Source: UBA4923 sp964606165 (GTDB lineage Bacteria > Bacillota > Clostridia > Saccharofermentanales > DTU023). From it: a DNA stretch of 53,724 bases. Location of the stretch: positions 1 to 53,724 of the forward strand of contig CAZSFQ010000011.1 of the NCBI GenBank assembly GCA_964606165.1, in the 5' to 3' direction. Made by a program: the position numbers and the translations under genes. The notes beneath the pieces are model-generated. The model searched no databases and was not told where the DNA came from. It saw only the letters and a list, made by a program, of their open reading frames with translations. Of the stretch, positions 43,721 through 52,331 are shown one piece after another (within the stretch, counting starts at the first letter, position 1; every line of letters begins with the position of its first letter).

Positions 43721-43743
43721 GAGGAGCCGGCAAGCGGCTCCTC
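43721..43743. terminator. Stem-loop between convergent genes
   Basis: GAGGAGCCG and CGGCTCCTC form a 9-base stem around GCAAG just after the dehydrogenase stop. The plus-strand flank is AGTAAAAAAG, not a T tract; on the minus strand TTCTATT follows. It is probably a shared terminator hairpin for the two converging genes, though of weak type. Confidence 0.5.
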
Positions 43744-43764
43744 AGTAAAAAAGATGGATCCTGT

Positions 43765-45579
43765 TTATTGGCCGATCAATTCGGGGTGGGGCAGCAGGGA
43801 CTCCACCTTGTCATAGGTGAGGGGCGGCCCCAGGTTCAGGACGTCTTCCATCAGGACAGCATTCATCCAATCCTGTTCGGTGAAGGGGAAGAAGTGATAC
43901 CGGACGCTCATGTAATCCACAAAGGAACCCACGGTGTAGGGATCCTGCAGCTCAACCACCTGTTCCCCTGCAGGGACTGTATAGGGCGTGCGGATGGGAA
44001 CCACGGTCGCTTTCCCTGACAGGCCCTCGTCCAGCAGATTGATCAGACCCCAGTACTCGGCGCTGTCGATAACAAAGTAATCCAGGTACTCGTAGCCCTC
44101 ATCATCGGTGAAGTAGTTGGGGACCAGGACCCAGTCCTTCCAGTCGTCCAGGCTGTTGCCTTCCTCTTCGTGGTTAATCAGGATATAAAGGTCGAGAAAG
44201 GCAGTGTACTCGAGGGAGCGTTTGTCGAAGGAGGGAACGGGAATGGGGTGCTCCTCCACGAAAATGCTGTTGTTCCCGTATTCGCCCCTCGCTTCAATGT
44301 AGTAGAAGTAATCATCCCAGTAGATGAGGTCGTTTTCGCCGGAGTTGTTGAAGCCGATCAGCCTGAGCCCATAGGGCGTTTCGGTAAAGACGGCCCAGTA
44401 GCCGTAGCGTTCAATGTATTCATAGGAATCACAGCAGCAGTGGACCAGGTGCTCGGGGACGCCGTCCCCGTTCAGGTCCACCGTCCCGTACTCGTAAATT
44501 GGCACGGTGACCAGATCTTCCAGGAAGGCGAAGTTGGGAGTATTAAGCCCCGCTGCAGGATCTTTCGAGTAGGGAGGCATGGCGTAGCGCCACTCGAAGC
44601 GGGCGGGATTGTTTTGCAGCATGGAGACAATGCGGTCCCATTCAGCTTCCGGATCACTCAAGGTTTGATCCGGGACCGGCCGGGGCCAGACACTTTCCAC
44701 CAGGTGTTCGCTTAAGTAGGCATGATCGAAGAAGACGGAGCTTCCGTAGAGTTCCTTGGCGTACCAGGCGGGATCCGGACCGCCCGTCATGTTGTCACGC
44801 ACATAAAGGGCCCCGTCCTTGACCGGCACCCATGAGACCTCAACTTCCTCGCCCTGGAGGCGCCTGGCGATGATATCGGCAATCTCGGCCTGCTGCTCTG
44901 ACTCCGACAGGAGATCGACTTCGACAATAATGCCCGCTACATCCATACCTGCAGGATAATCCCTTAAAGTACCGTATTCGTAGGAAATGGCCTGGCGGTG
45001 AGTGACCCAGAAGCCCGTAGAGGTGGGATAGACAAACATCATCCGCGCCGCCTCTTCTTCCCCTCGCAGATCGATGGCGATATCCATGAAGGGATGCTGG
45101 TAATAGTAGACCGGATTGGCCCCAAGATGCTGCGCCTCGTAAGGATCGAGGGAAAAGACGCTCTCGGCATAAGTCGAGAGCTCCGGTTCGGTCGGCTCGG
45201 GCTCGGTTTCCCTGGTCGTGGTTGGAGTCGTGGTCGTGGTACTGACCGGTGTCGTCCCGCTGGTGGCAGTAGTTGGCGGAGGATCCTTGGCATCTTTCAG
45301 GACAAAGAAGTAGACAGCTGCCGCAATGGCCCCCAATAGAACGACAAGGCCAAGAATGATGGACACAATGGCAGCGGTGCTCATTTTCTTTTTGGGCGCT
45401 TGCGGCGGAGGATAGTAGCCGGCCTGGTCCGGCCAGCCGGGGGGAGGCGGATAGGCCTGTGGCGGCTGGTCTGGATAGGGGGGCGGCTGCTGCAGCGGAT
45501 AGGGAGGCGGTGGATAGCCGGGCGGCGGAACTCCAGGGCCTCCGGGACCCTCTTGCGGGTGCGAGTTATTGTTGACCAT
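43765..45579 (-). CDS. Proline-rich single-pass membrane protein with large ectodomain
   Basis: ATG 45579 follows GGAGGTG by 6 bases. The 604-residue product starts with about 60 residues rich in proline and tyrosine (PPPGYPPPPYPLQQPPP), then basic PKKK, one helix at about 68-94, a Thr/Pro-rich linker, and an acidic domain of about 480 residues outside the cell. A DLNGDGVPEHL stretch resembles a calcium-binding EF-hand-like loop. The layout parallels the zinc-ribbon protein at 8.9-10.9 kb, without the zinc ribbon. No enzyme family is recognised. Confidence 0.65.
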   Translation of the reverse strand: MVNNNSHPQEGPGGPGVPPPGYPPPPYPLQQPPPYPDQPPQAYPPPPGWPDQAGYYPPPQAPKKKMSTAAIVSIILGLVVLLGAIAAAVYFFVLKDAKDPPPTTATSGTTPVSTTTTTPTTTRETEPEPTEPELSTYAESVFSLDPYEAQHLGANPVYYYQHPFMDIAIDLRGEEEAARMMFVYPTSTGFWVTHRQAISYEYGTLRDYPAGMDVAGIIVEVDLLSESEQQAEIADIIARRLQGEEVEVSWVPVKDGALYVRDNMTGGPDPAWYAKELYGSSVFFDHAYLSEHLVESVWPRPVPDQTLSDPEAEWDRIVSMLQNNPARFEWRYAMPPYSKDPAAGLNTPNFAFLEDLVTVPIYEYGTVDLNGDGVPEHLVHCCCDSYEYIERYGYWAVFTETPYGLRLIGFNNSGENDLIYWDDYFYYIEARGEYGNNSIFVEEHPIPVPSFDKRSLEYTAFLDLYILINHEEEGNSLDDWKDWVLVPNYFTDDEGYEYLDYFVIDSAEYWGLINLLDEGLSGKATVVPIRTPYTVPAGEQVVELQDPYTVGSFVDYMSVRYHFFPFTEQDWMNAVLMEDVLNLGPPLTYDKVESLLPHPELIGQ

Positions 45580-45650
45580 GGGGCACCTCCGGATGCGGGG
45601 CGTCACTTTGCCGAAAAATCTTGCGAACGCCTTGTCACCGCTGTCTTCAC

Positions 45651-45677
45651 ACTATACAAGGAAGGGTTTTTCGTCAA
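45651..45677 (-). promoter_or_regulatory. Candidate promoter for the proline-rich membrane protein gene
   Basis: On the minus strand TTGACG (45672-45677) and TATAGT (45651-45656) are separated by 15 bases, shorter than the ideal 17. They lie about 75-95 bases ahead of the start codon. Confidence 0.4.
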
Positions 45678-45706
45678 TACAAAGTCCCGGGAAAAATGGA
45701 TTCCGC

Positions 45707-45738
45707 AAAAAAGAGCCGCTCCCCGGGGAACGGCTCTC
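45707..45738 (-). terminator. Rho-independent terminator of eno
   Basis: On the minus strand, GAGAGCCG and CGGCTCT pair around a CCCCGGGG-containing loop and are followed at once by TTTTTT, a textbook intrinsic terminator. It begins about 20 bases after the eno stop. Confidence 0.85.
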
Positions 45739-45757
45739 AAGGTCACAAGAGGCTTAA

Positions 45758-47065
45758 TCAGCGATCCAGTCTGAAGGCTCCCCAGCCGGCGTAAACCGCC
45801 GCCTCGCCGAGTTGTTCCTCGATGCGCAGGAGCTGGTTGTACTTGGCGACCCGGTCGGTTCTCGACGGTGCGCCTGTCTTGATCTGGCCGGCGCCCATGG
45901 CGACAACGATGTCGGCGATGGCCACGTCTTCCGTCTCACCGGAGCGGTGGGAGACAACGGCTGTCCAGCCATTGTTTTGCGCCATGTCGATGGCGTCGAA
46001 AGTCTCGGTCAAGGTGCCGATCTGATTCAGCTTGATCAGGATGGAGCTGGCGGCGTCCTCTTCCAGGCCGCGGGCCAGCCTTTCGGTGTTGGTGACGAAA
46101 AGATCGTCGCCCACCAGCTGGACCCGGTCACCAATGCGCTCGTTCAGCTTTTTCCAGCCTTCCCAGTCGTCCTCGGCCAGGCCGTCTTCAAGCGAGATGA
46201 TGGGGTATTTGTCTGCCAGCATCTCGTAGTAGTCGACAATTTCGTCGGAGGTCTTGAATTCGCCGGTCTTCCAGAAGAGATAGCCTTCCTTACCCTGGGC
46301 CTTGGCTTCCTCCCAAAGCTCGGTGCAGGCCGGGTCCATGGCGATGAAGAAATCTTCGCCCGGCTTGTAGCCGGCCGCTTCAATGCCCCGGATCAGCCAC
46401 TGGATGGCTTCCTCGTCACTTTTCAAGTTGGGGGCGAAGCCGCCCTCGTCGCCGACGGCCGTCGCGTAACCTTCTTTTTTCAGGAGGCTCTTCAGGTTGT
46501 GAAAGACCTCAGCCGACCAGCGGAGCGCTTCCTTGAAGGAGGGCGCGCCGACGGGCATGACCATGAATTCCTGCAGGTTGACATTGTTGTCGGCGTGTTT
46601 GCCGCCATTGATGAGGTTCATCATGGGGACGGGCAGGATGTGGGCCCGAAGCCCGCCCAGATACTGCCAAAGCGGCATATCCAGGGCCGCTGCCGCAGCT
46701 TTGGCGCAGGCCAGAGAGACGGCCAGGATGGCATTGGCGCCCAGGGTGGCCTTGTTGTCGGTCCCGTCCAGTTCGATCATGACACGGTCGATTTCGACCT
46801 GGTCGAAGACGTTCATGCCGACGATCTCGGGGGCAATGGTGAAGTTGATGTTGTCGACGGCTTTTTGAACACCCTTGCCCAGGTAGCGCTCTTTATCGCC
46901 GTCACGGAGCTCAACGGCTTCGTAGGCGCCGGTTGACGCACCTGAGGGTACGGCGGCGCGGCCCATGGAACCGTCTACGGTGTAGACTTCCGCTTCAACG
47001 GTGGGGTTGCCGCGGGAGTCCAGAATTTCTCTTGCCTGTACGGCTTCAATCCACAGTTCTGTCAT
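45758..47065 (-). CDS. eno: Enolase
   Basis: A 435-residue glycolytic enzyme converting 2-phosphoglycerate to phosphoenolpyruvate. Signatures are REILDSRGNPTVE at the start, GASTGAYEAVELRDGD, LPVPMMNLINGGKHADNN, VGDEGGFAPNL (catalytic Glu region), LIKLNQIGTLTET (catalytic Lys) and VSHRSGETED. ATG 47065 has GGAGG upstream. A TATACT -10 box about 65 bases ahead and the strong terminator suggest a single-gene transcript. Confidence 0.97.
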   Translation of the reverse strand: MTELWIEAVQAREILDSRGNPTVEAEVYTVDGSMGRAAVPSGASTGAYEAVELRDGDKERYLGKGVQKAVDNINFTIAPEIVGMNVFDQVEIDRVMIELDGTDNKATLGANAILAVSLACAKAAAAALDMPLWQYLGGLRAHILPVPMMNLINGGKHADNNVNLQEFMVMPVGAPSFKEALRWSAEVFHNLKSLLKKEGYATAVGDEGGFAPNLKSDEEAIQWLIRGIEAAGYKPGEDFFIAMDPACTELWEEAKAQGKEGYLFWKTGEFKTSDEIVDYYEMLADKYPIISLEDGLAEDDWEGWKKLNERIGDRVQLVGDDLFVTNTERLARGLEEDAASSILIKLNQIGTLTETFDAIDMAQNNGWTAVVSHRSGETEDVAIADIVVAMGAGQIKTGAPSRTDRVAKYNQLLRIEEQLGEAAVYAGWGAFRLDR

Positions 47066-47165
47066 TTTATTTATCCTCCTGAATAGAAATCGTGGTTTGG
47101 GGATTTTTAAATCCGGGCGTTAGTATAGCAAACTATGGCCCTAAAAAAAGATAAAAGACGAAAAA

Positions 47166-48524
47166 CTACTCTCGAAAACCCTTGGGAACGGCTTTCCAGG
47201 AGAAGATCAGGATCAGAAGCTGGGCAGCCGAGGTGAAAAGGAGCAGGTAGGCGATGGGAAAAAGGTCAGCAAGTGGTCCGAAGATGGCCGCGCCCAAGGG
47301 GATGGCAGCTGAGCCGATCATGTAAAGCAGGGAGAAGACGCGGCCGTGGTAGGCCCGCTCCACCTGTTCCTGGAAGAAAGTGGTAACAGCCGTGGTATAA
47401 AAGGGCACGATGATGCCCAGGCAAAAGGCCAGGGCAATGAAAAGTGCGAACAAGGGCGAGTCAACCAGGCCGAAAAAAGCCAGCCCCAAGGTCCCCGCCG
47501 CCACCAGGAAACCTGACATGCGGATGGTTCTGATCTTGCTTTTGAACTGACCCTTCAAAGAGACAGCCAGACCGCCGACGGCCATGCCGGTAAAGACAGC
47601 GGTTTGCGCTGCGGACACCCGCCAGACCTGGTCGTCAAAATGGCGCCGGATGTAAAGGGGGAAAAGGGTGGCAATGGGCGACAGAAGCACCATGAAGGAG
47701 GCGTAGATGAGCATGAGGTTGCGGATGACATGATTGGTCCGCACGTAGGCAAAGCCGCGGCGGAACTGCCGGGTCACCGGTTCGTGCGGCAGGTCGGCAT
47801 CCAGGTCCTCTTCCTTTTTCTCTTCTTCCGCTGCGGCGATTTCCAGCTCTTCGGGCGTGGGGAAGCCCCAGACGGTTCCCTCTTTAAGTTTGGGGTGGCG
47901 CCCGGTTGCGGTAGTCACGACTCCGGTCCTTTGATGGGGGACCGGCAGGCCCAGCATGATGGAAACGGCAATGGCGGCCGTCGCAACATCGACCATGAAG
48001 ACGATCCAGACGGGGAAAAGGGTGATGAGGGCGCCGCCCAGGATAGGGGACAGGAGCAGGACGATGTTGTCCAGGGTGCTGTAAAGGCCGTTGATCCGGA
48101 CCAGTTCCTTTTGAGGTGTGATCTGGGGTATCAGGGCCTTGATGGCGGGGCTCTGGATGCCGCCACCCAGGGAGCGGACGGCCGCGGCGATGTACATCAT
48201 CCAGACGCGGTCATGGCCGAGAAGGAAGAGGATGGCGGTCGCCAGGGTCACCAGGGCGATGCCCGAGTCGGAGAGGATGATCAGCCAGCGCCTGTCGTAG
48301 CGGTCGGCCCAGACCCCGGCAAAGGGAGCGACGACCAGCTGGGGGATGAAGGAGGTCAAAGTGATGATCATGAGGGCCGTGCCTGAGTTGGCGCGCAAGG
48401 TAACAAACCAGATAATGGCGAACTGAACCAAACCCGATCCAAGGACCGAGACGGCCTGGCCGCTCAAAAAAGCCGCGCTGATTTTTTTCCAGCGTTGTGG
48501 CTGCCTTTGAACACACTCCTGCAT
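47166..48524 (-). CDS. MFS transporter
   Basis: A 452-residue major-facilitator protein with about twelve helices. The loop 2-3 motif is GVWADRYDRRWLIILSD, the family's GxxxDRxxRR signature. A charged central loop (about 200-250, EEEKKEEDLDADLP) joins two six-helix halves. It resembles macrolide-efflux type (MefA/Tet-like) permeases; the substrate is not evident. ATG 48524 is the likely start, since a longer frame adds a non-membrane leader. A TATAAT lies only 7 bases ahead of it and no ribosome-binding site is seen. Confidence 0.82.
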   Translation of the reverse strand: MQECVQRQPQRWKKISAAFLSGQAVSVLGSGLVQFAIIWFVTLRANSGTALMIITLTSFIPQLVVAPFAGVWADRYDRRWLIILSDSGIALVTLATAILFLLGHDRVWMMYIAAAVRSLGGGIQSPAIKALIPQITPQKELVRINGLYSTLDNIVLLLSPILGGALITLFPVWIVFMVDVATAAIAVSIMLGLPVPHQRTGVVTTATGRHPKLKEGTVWGFPTPEELEIAAAEEEKKEEDLDADLPHEPVTRQFRRGFAYVRTNHVIRNLMLIYASFMVLLSPIATLFPLYIRRHFDDQVWRVSAAQTAVFTGMAVGGLAVSLKGQFKSKIRTIRMSGFLVAAGTLGLAFFGLVDSPLFALFIALAFCLGIIVPFYTTAVTTFFQEQVERAYHGRVFSLLYMIGSAAIPLGAAIFGPLADLFPIAYLLLFTSAAQLLILIFSWKAVPKGFRE

Positions 48525-48646
48525 AGGCAAAATTATAGCACGGCGCGCCTGCTTGCGTTTGAGCGCCGATGCCGTGTTTGCTACACTTAGGAGGATAAAT
48601 AAATCCCCGCGCTTGTACAAACAAACGCCAGCAAAGGAGCAGACCG

Positions 48647-50101
48647 ATGACTGTTGACTGGAAAAAACAGATCAGGCGGTTGACGGACCAAGGGGCGGCC
48701 TACGCCGACGTCCGTTATTACCCCAAAGAGGAAGAGGACATCCTTTTCATGTGGAACGGCAACCTTCTCGCCTTTGACCGCTCTGAAACAAGTGGTTTCG
48801 GCGTCCGGGTCCTGGCTGACGGAGCCTGGGGCTTTGCCGCCTCTTCCAACCTGACCGGTGTCGCGGATACATTTGACCGCGCCCTGGAAAACGCCAAGGC
48901 GGCCGCCCGGCGCATCACGCGGCCCATCCGCCTGGCCGACAAGGACGCGCTGTCGGGACGCTTTGAGAGCCCCTGTGAGATTGATCCCTTCGAGCTTCCC
49001 CTGGCTGACCGGGTGGCCATGATGAAGGACCTGGATTCCATGGTCAATCAGGCGGGCGTCGAGCAGCGCCGGGTCCAGATGAGCACGGTCCGCAAGACCA
49101 TTTTTTACTATGACTCGGAAGGGGCCGAGATCGAAAAGCGTATCCACGATATTTACCCCAGCATCCACGTCGCCGCCATGGACAAGGACGGTGTCCAGCA
49201 GGAAAGAAAGTACCTGCCGCCCCGGCTGGGCCCCACCCGGGGCTGGGAAACCATGGACCGCGGCCACTGGCAGGGTGAGGCGGAGCGCATTCTGGGTGAC
49301 CTCAGCGAGCTGCTCCAGGCGCCGCCCTGTCCCAAGGGCCGCATGTCGGTCATTCTCATGCCCGACATGATGTTCCTGCAGGTTCACGAAACCATCGGCC
49401 ATGCCCTGGAGCTGGACCGCATTTTGGGCTACGAGCTCTCCTTTGCCGGCGGCTCCTTTGTCCGCCTGGAGGATTTTGGCAATTTGCAGTACGGTTCAAA
49501 GAAGCTCAATGCCAGAGCCGACGCCACCCTGATCAATTCACCGGGCAGCTTCGGCTATGACGATGACGGGGTGAAAGCCCAGGACCGCATGCTGATCCAG
49601 GACGGCATCCTGGTCGGCGCCATCACATCCCGCCAGATGGTGACCGAGGCCAACGAGAAGGCCGGCCGCCAGATCTTTGACGGGTCGGGCGGGGCCTGCC
49701 GCTCCTGCGCCTTCAACCGGGTTCCCATTGAGCGGATGACCAACATCAATGTGGATCCGGGAGACGATGGCAGCCTGGAGGACATCATCAGCAAGACTGA
49801 AAGGGGGGTTCTCCTTTCCGGTGAGAAGAGCTGGTCCATCGGCTCCAACCGCGAGCAGTTCCACTTTGCCACTGACATCGGCTGGCTGATTGAAGACGGG
49901 CAAAAGAAAGGCGTTGTCAAGAACTGCGCCTACAGCGGCATGACCCTGGATTTTTACCGGTCCCTGTCGGCCGTGGGCGACCAGTCGACCTGGCAGGTTC
50001 AGTACGTCGATAACTGCGGCAAGGGAGTTCCCGGCCAGGTCATGCAGCTGGGTCACGGCGTCCCGGTCTGCCGTTTCGACCATGTGAAAGTAGGTGACTA
50101 G
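48647..50101 (+). CDS. tldD: Metalloprotease TldD
   Basis: A 484-residue TldD subunit. The zinc motif HETIGH lies at 247-252, with the family's long N-terminal domain (YADVRYY, FGVRVLADGAWGFAAS) before it and the glycine-rich LLSGEKSWSIGSNREQFHF stretch later. TldD/TldE complexes cleave unfolded peptides, mature some microcins and degrade antitoxins. ATG 48647 has AAAGGAG. The tldE gene follows after 1 base, so they form an operon. Confidence 0.92.
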   Translation: MTVDWKKQIRRLTDQGAAYADVRYYPKEEEDILFMWNGNLLAFDRSETSGFGVRVLADGAWGFAASSNLTGVADTFDRALENAKAAARRITRPIRLADKDALSGRFESPCEIDPFELPLADRVAMMKDLDSMVNQAGVEQRRVQMSTVRKTIFYYDSEGAEIEKRIHDIYPSIHVAAMDKDGVQQERKYLPPRLGPTRGWETMDRGHWQGEAERILGDLSELLQAPPCPKGRMSVILMPDMMFLQVHETIGHALELDRILGYELSFAGGSFVRLEDFGNLQYGSKKLNARADATLINSPGSFGYDDDGVKAQDRMLIQDGILVGAITSRQMVTEANEKAGRQIFDGSGGACRSCAFNRVPIERMTNINVDPGDDGSLEDIISKTERGVLLSGEKSWSIGSNREQFHFATDIGWLIEDGQKKGVVKNCAYSGMTLDFYRSLSAVGDQSTWQVQYVDNCGKGVPGQVMQLGHGVPVCRFDHVKVGD

Positions 50102-50102
50102 G

Positions 50103-51494
50103 ATGGGACCGCAAGCCGTCATTGAGAAACTTCAGGCACTGAGAGACCACGCTCTCCAGCGAAAGGCGGATGTCTACATCCAATGGAGCGCCGAGGACAG
50201 CCACATGGTGCGTTATGCCAATTCGGCCGTTTCGCTCAACTCCCACGAGGCCATCACCCGCCTCCAGGTGGCAGCCCTGGGTGACCATAAGCAGACTTCG
50301 ACCCGCGTGACCGTCGACAGCCAGGACCTGGAGGCCATGAAGACCGCCGTTGACAAGGCCATCGACATGCTGCCCTTCGCTTCTCCCATGACCTACCAGC
50401 CGACCCTGCCGCATATCAAGGAAAGCTCAATCTCCCAGGACAGCTACGATCCGGAGATCGAACAGATGACAAGCGATGAGATCATCGAATTCGTCAACCG
50501 GGCCGTTGAGGGCCTGGAAACCGAGGATATTCTCCTTTCCGGCAACTTCTCGGCGGGCGCGGCAGAGCTGGCCACCATCTCCACGGCTACCCCGGAGGTG
50601 GTCTACTGGCGGGCCAGCGATATCGGCATCAGCCTGGTTTTGGCATCAGAAAAAAGAAAGTGGGAGATCAACGCCGAACAGTTTGTTTACCGCAAAGAGG
50701 ATCTGGACGCCCGGGCTCTCCATGACCGGCTCCGCTGGCTGTCCGATCTTTACAATACCCAGGCGGAGGTACGCGTCCCCGAAGGTCCCTGTAAAGTTGT
50801 CCTGGGCCCGGCGGCTCTGGCTGAGTACCTGGGTTTTCTCGGCTACATCGGCTACCGGGGCGGCATCATGAAGCGGGGTCTTTCCATGTTCAAGGAAGCG
50901 GATGTCGGCCAGCAGGTCTTTTCACCGGCCTTCACCCTGACCGAGGACCCCTCTCTCAGGGAGACCTTCGCCATGCCGGTTGACTTTTTCGGCAGAAGGC
51001 GGGAAAAGCGCGACCTGATCGACCAGGGCCGCCTGACCGGCTTTCTTTGGGATCAGCAGTCAGCTGATGAGTTCGGCCAGGAGCCGACCGGCCACGATAC
51101 CAACAACGATTCCATTGTGGTCGGGGGCGGCCAGATGGATATCCAATCCATCCAGGATTTTGCCAGGCTCCCCCGGGATGAGGATATCCTCTATGTCCCC
51201 TTCCTGCACTACATGAACATCGTCAATCCCAGTGAGGGTCAACTGACGGCCATCTCCCGCTTCGGCGCCCTCCTTTTGAAAAAGGACGGCAGTATCCAGC
51301 TGGCCTACAATGTCCGCTTCACCGAGAAACTGAGGGAGCTCCTGGGTGACAAGTTACAGTGGATGTCCAGGCACAATACACCCTATGGCAGCTCGACCCA
51401 CTATTACGGCCGTGATCCCTACGCTCTCCTGGTGCCGGCACTGACCTGCTTTGACGGTGTCAATGTAGAGATCTCCAATGAGAGTTTTGGCTAG
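50103..51494 (+). CDS. tldE: TldD partner subunit TldE/PmbA
   Basis: A 463-residue TldE/PmbA-type protein. It shares the fold of TldD but lacks the HExxxH motif, as expected for the non-catalytic partner. Recognisable parts are VRYANSAVSLN, LGPAALAEYLGFLG, DDPSLR-like TEDPSLRETFAMPVDFFG and DNIVVG-like NNDSIVVGGGQ. ATG 50103 follows the tldD stop by 1 base; a longer frame begins at 50094. The intrinsic terminator at 51509 ends the operon. Confidence 0.9.
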   Translation: MGPQAVIEKLQALRDHALQRKADVYIQWSAEDSHMVRYANSAVSLNSHEAITRLQVAALGDHKQTSTRVTVDSQDLEAMKTAVDKAIDMLPFASPMTYQPTLPHIKESSISQDSYDPEIEQMTSDEIIEFVNRAVEGLETEDILLSGNFSAGAAELATISTATPEVVYWRASDIGISLVLASEKRKWEINAEQFVYRKEDLDARALHDRLRWLSDLYNTQAEVRVPEGPCKVVLGPAALAEYLGFLGYIGYRGGIMKRGLSMFKEADVGQQVFSPAFTLTEDPSLRETFAMPVDFFGRRREKRDLIDQGRLTGFLWDQQSADEFGQEPTGHDTNNDSIVVGGGQMDIQSIQDFARLPRDEDILYVPFLHYMNIVNPSEGQLTAISRFGALLLKKDGSIQLAYNVRFTEKLRELLGDKLQWMSRHNTPYGSSTHYYGRDPYALLVPALTCFDGVNVEISNESFG

Positions 51495-51508
51495 GAGTTG
51501 ATCAAGAT

Positions 51509-51549
51509 GCCCGCTTCTTCGGTTCAGCGACTGAAGAAGCGGGCTTTTT
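51509..51549 (+). terminator. Rho-independent terminator of tldD-tldE
   Basis: GCCCGCTTCTTC (51509-51520) pairs with GAAGAAGCGGGC (51533-51544), a perfect 12-base stem, followed directly by TTTTT. It lies 15 bases after the tldE stop. Confidence 0.93.
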
Positions 51550-51555
51550 CGTGAA

Positions 51556-52331
51556 TCAAAGGGTTTCGCAACGGTAGGCGTTGCGGATTCGATCGATAAC
51601 CACCAGCTTATTCTGACCCGTAAGACCGCAAGCCCCAAAATTTACGACTTCAGAAGCCATCACATCCAGAAATGAATACAACTCTTCGTAGAGGCTATCG
51701 GGGAGACGAATCGTGGTTCCCGTCGTGAGCAGGACGCTTAATCGAAAGACATCATTTTTATGTTTGGAAATGTCCTTGCTTTGAACAGGAAATCCTTCCT
51801 GCTTTCGCCGGACGAGATTGGTCCATGCGTTGATTTTTAACGGGATCAGGTAGCCGGCACTCAGAATGGGGAGTCCCTCTATCATGATGACGCCATTTAC
51901 TATGCAGTGGTATTGATCGTCATCGAGCAGTATGGCCGAAAGACCTGAGATATCATCATCGAAATCGAACGGTGCCTTGATGATGTGGGGCGGAAGGAGG
52001 CCGGATTGGCTTCGGGGGCGAACAGTTCAATCATGTCGGGGAATTCCCGGCTGCGTGGCCGATCGAATCGATAATACTGAGATTCGCCGGTGTCTTTTTT
52101 CTGGTGTTGGTATCCCCCAGCCTGGATGTATTTCCAAAACCGTTGAGCGAAAGAGAGGTCCAGCTTCTCAGTAAGCAGAACCATGTCGATATCCCTTGTA
52201 GCGCGGAACTCCAAACCGGCCTGGTCCATCAAGAGGTCACAGGCCGTGCCGCCGATTATGACGTATTGGTCGGCATAATCGGCAAACCAATCCCGGAAGC
52301 TTTCTAAACCAGTCCTTCTCCTTATGCCCAT
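51556..52331 (-). pseudogene. Frameshifted AbiEii-like nucleotidyltransferase (toxin-like)
   Basis: From ATG 52331 the frame reads IIGGTACDLLMD then ATRDIDMVLL, the GG...DxD nucleotidyltransferase head, down to PDMIELFA. There it meets a run of five C (forward GGGGG at 52014-52018), and the frame soon ends. A second frame continues the homology as LLPPHIIKAPFDFDDD, LSAILLDDDQYHCIVNG, LIPLKINAWTNL and DISKHKNDVFRLS to the stop at 51556. A three- or six-C tract would restore one gene of about 258 codons. The family resembles type IV toxin nucleotidyltransferases. Its start overlaps the partner gene stop by 10 bases. Confidence 0.75.

Noticed and set aside
45812..46936. A 374-codon plus-strand frame opposite eno
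   Set aside because: Enolase is unmistakable on the minus strand; antisense frames are common in GC-rich conserved genes.
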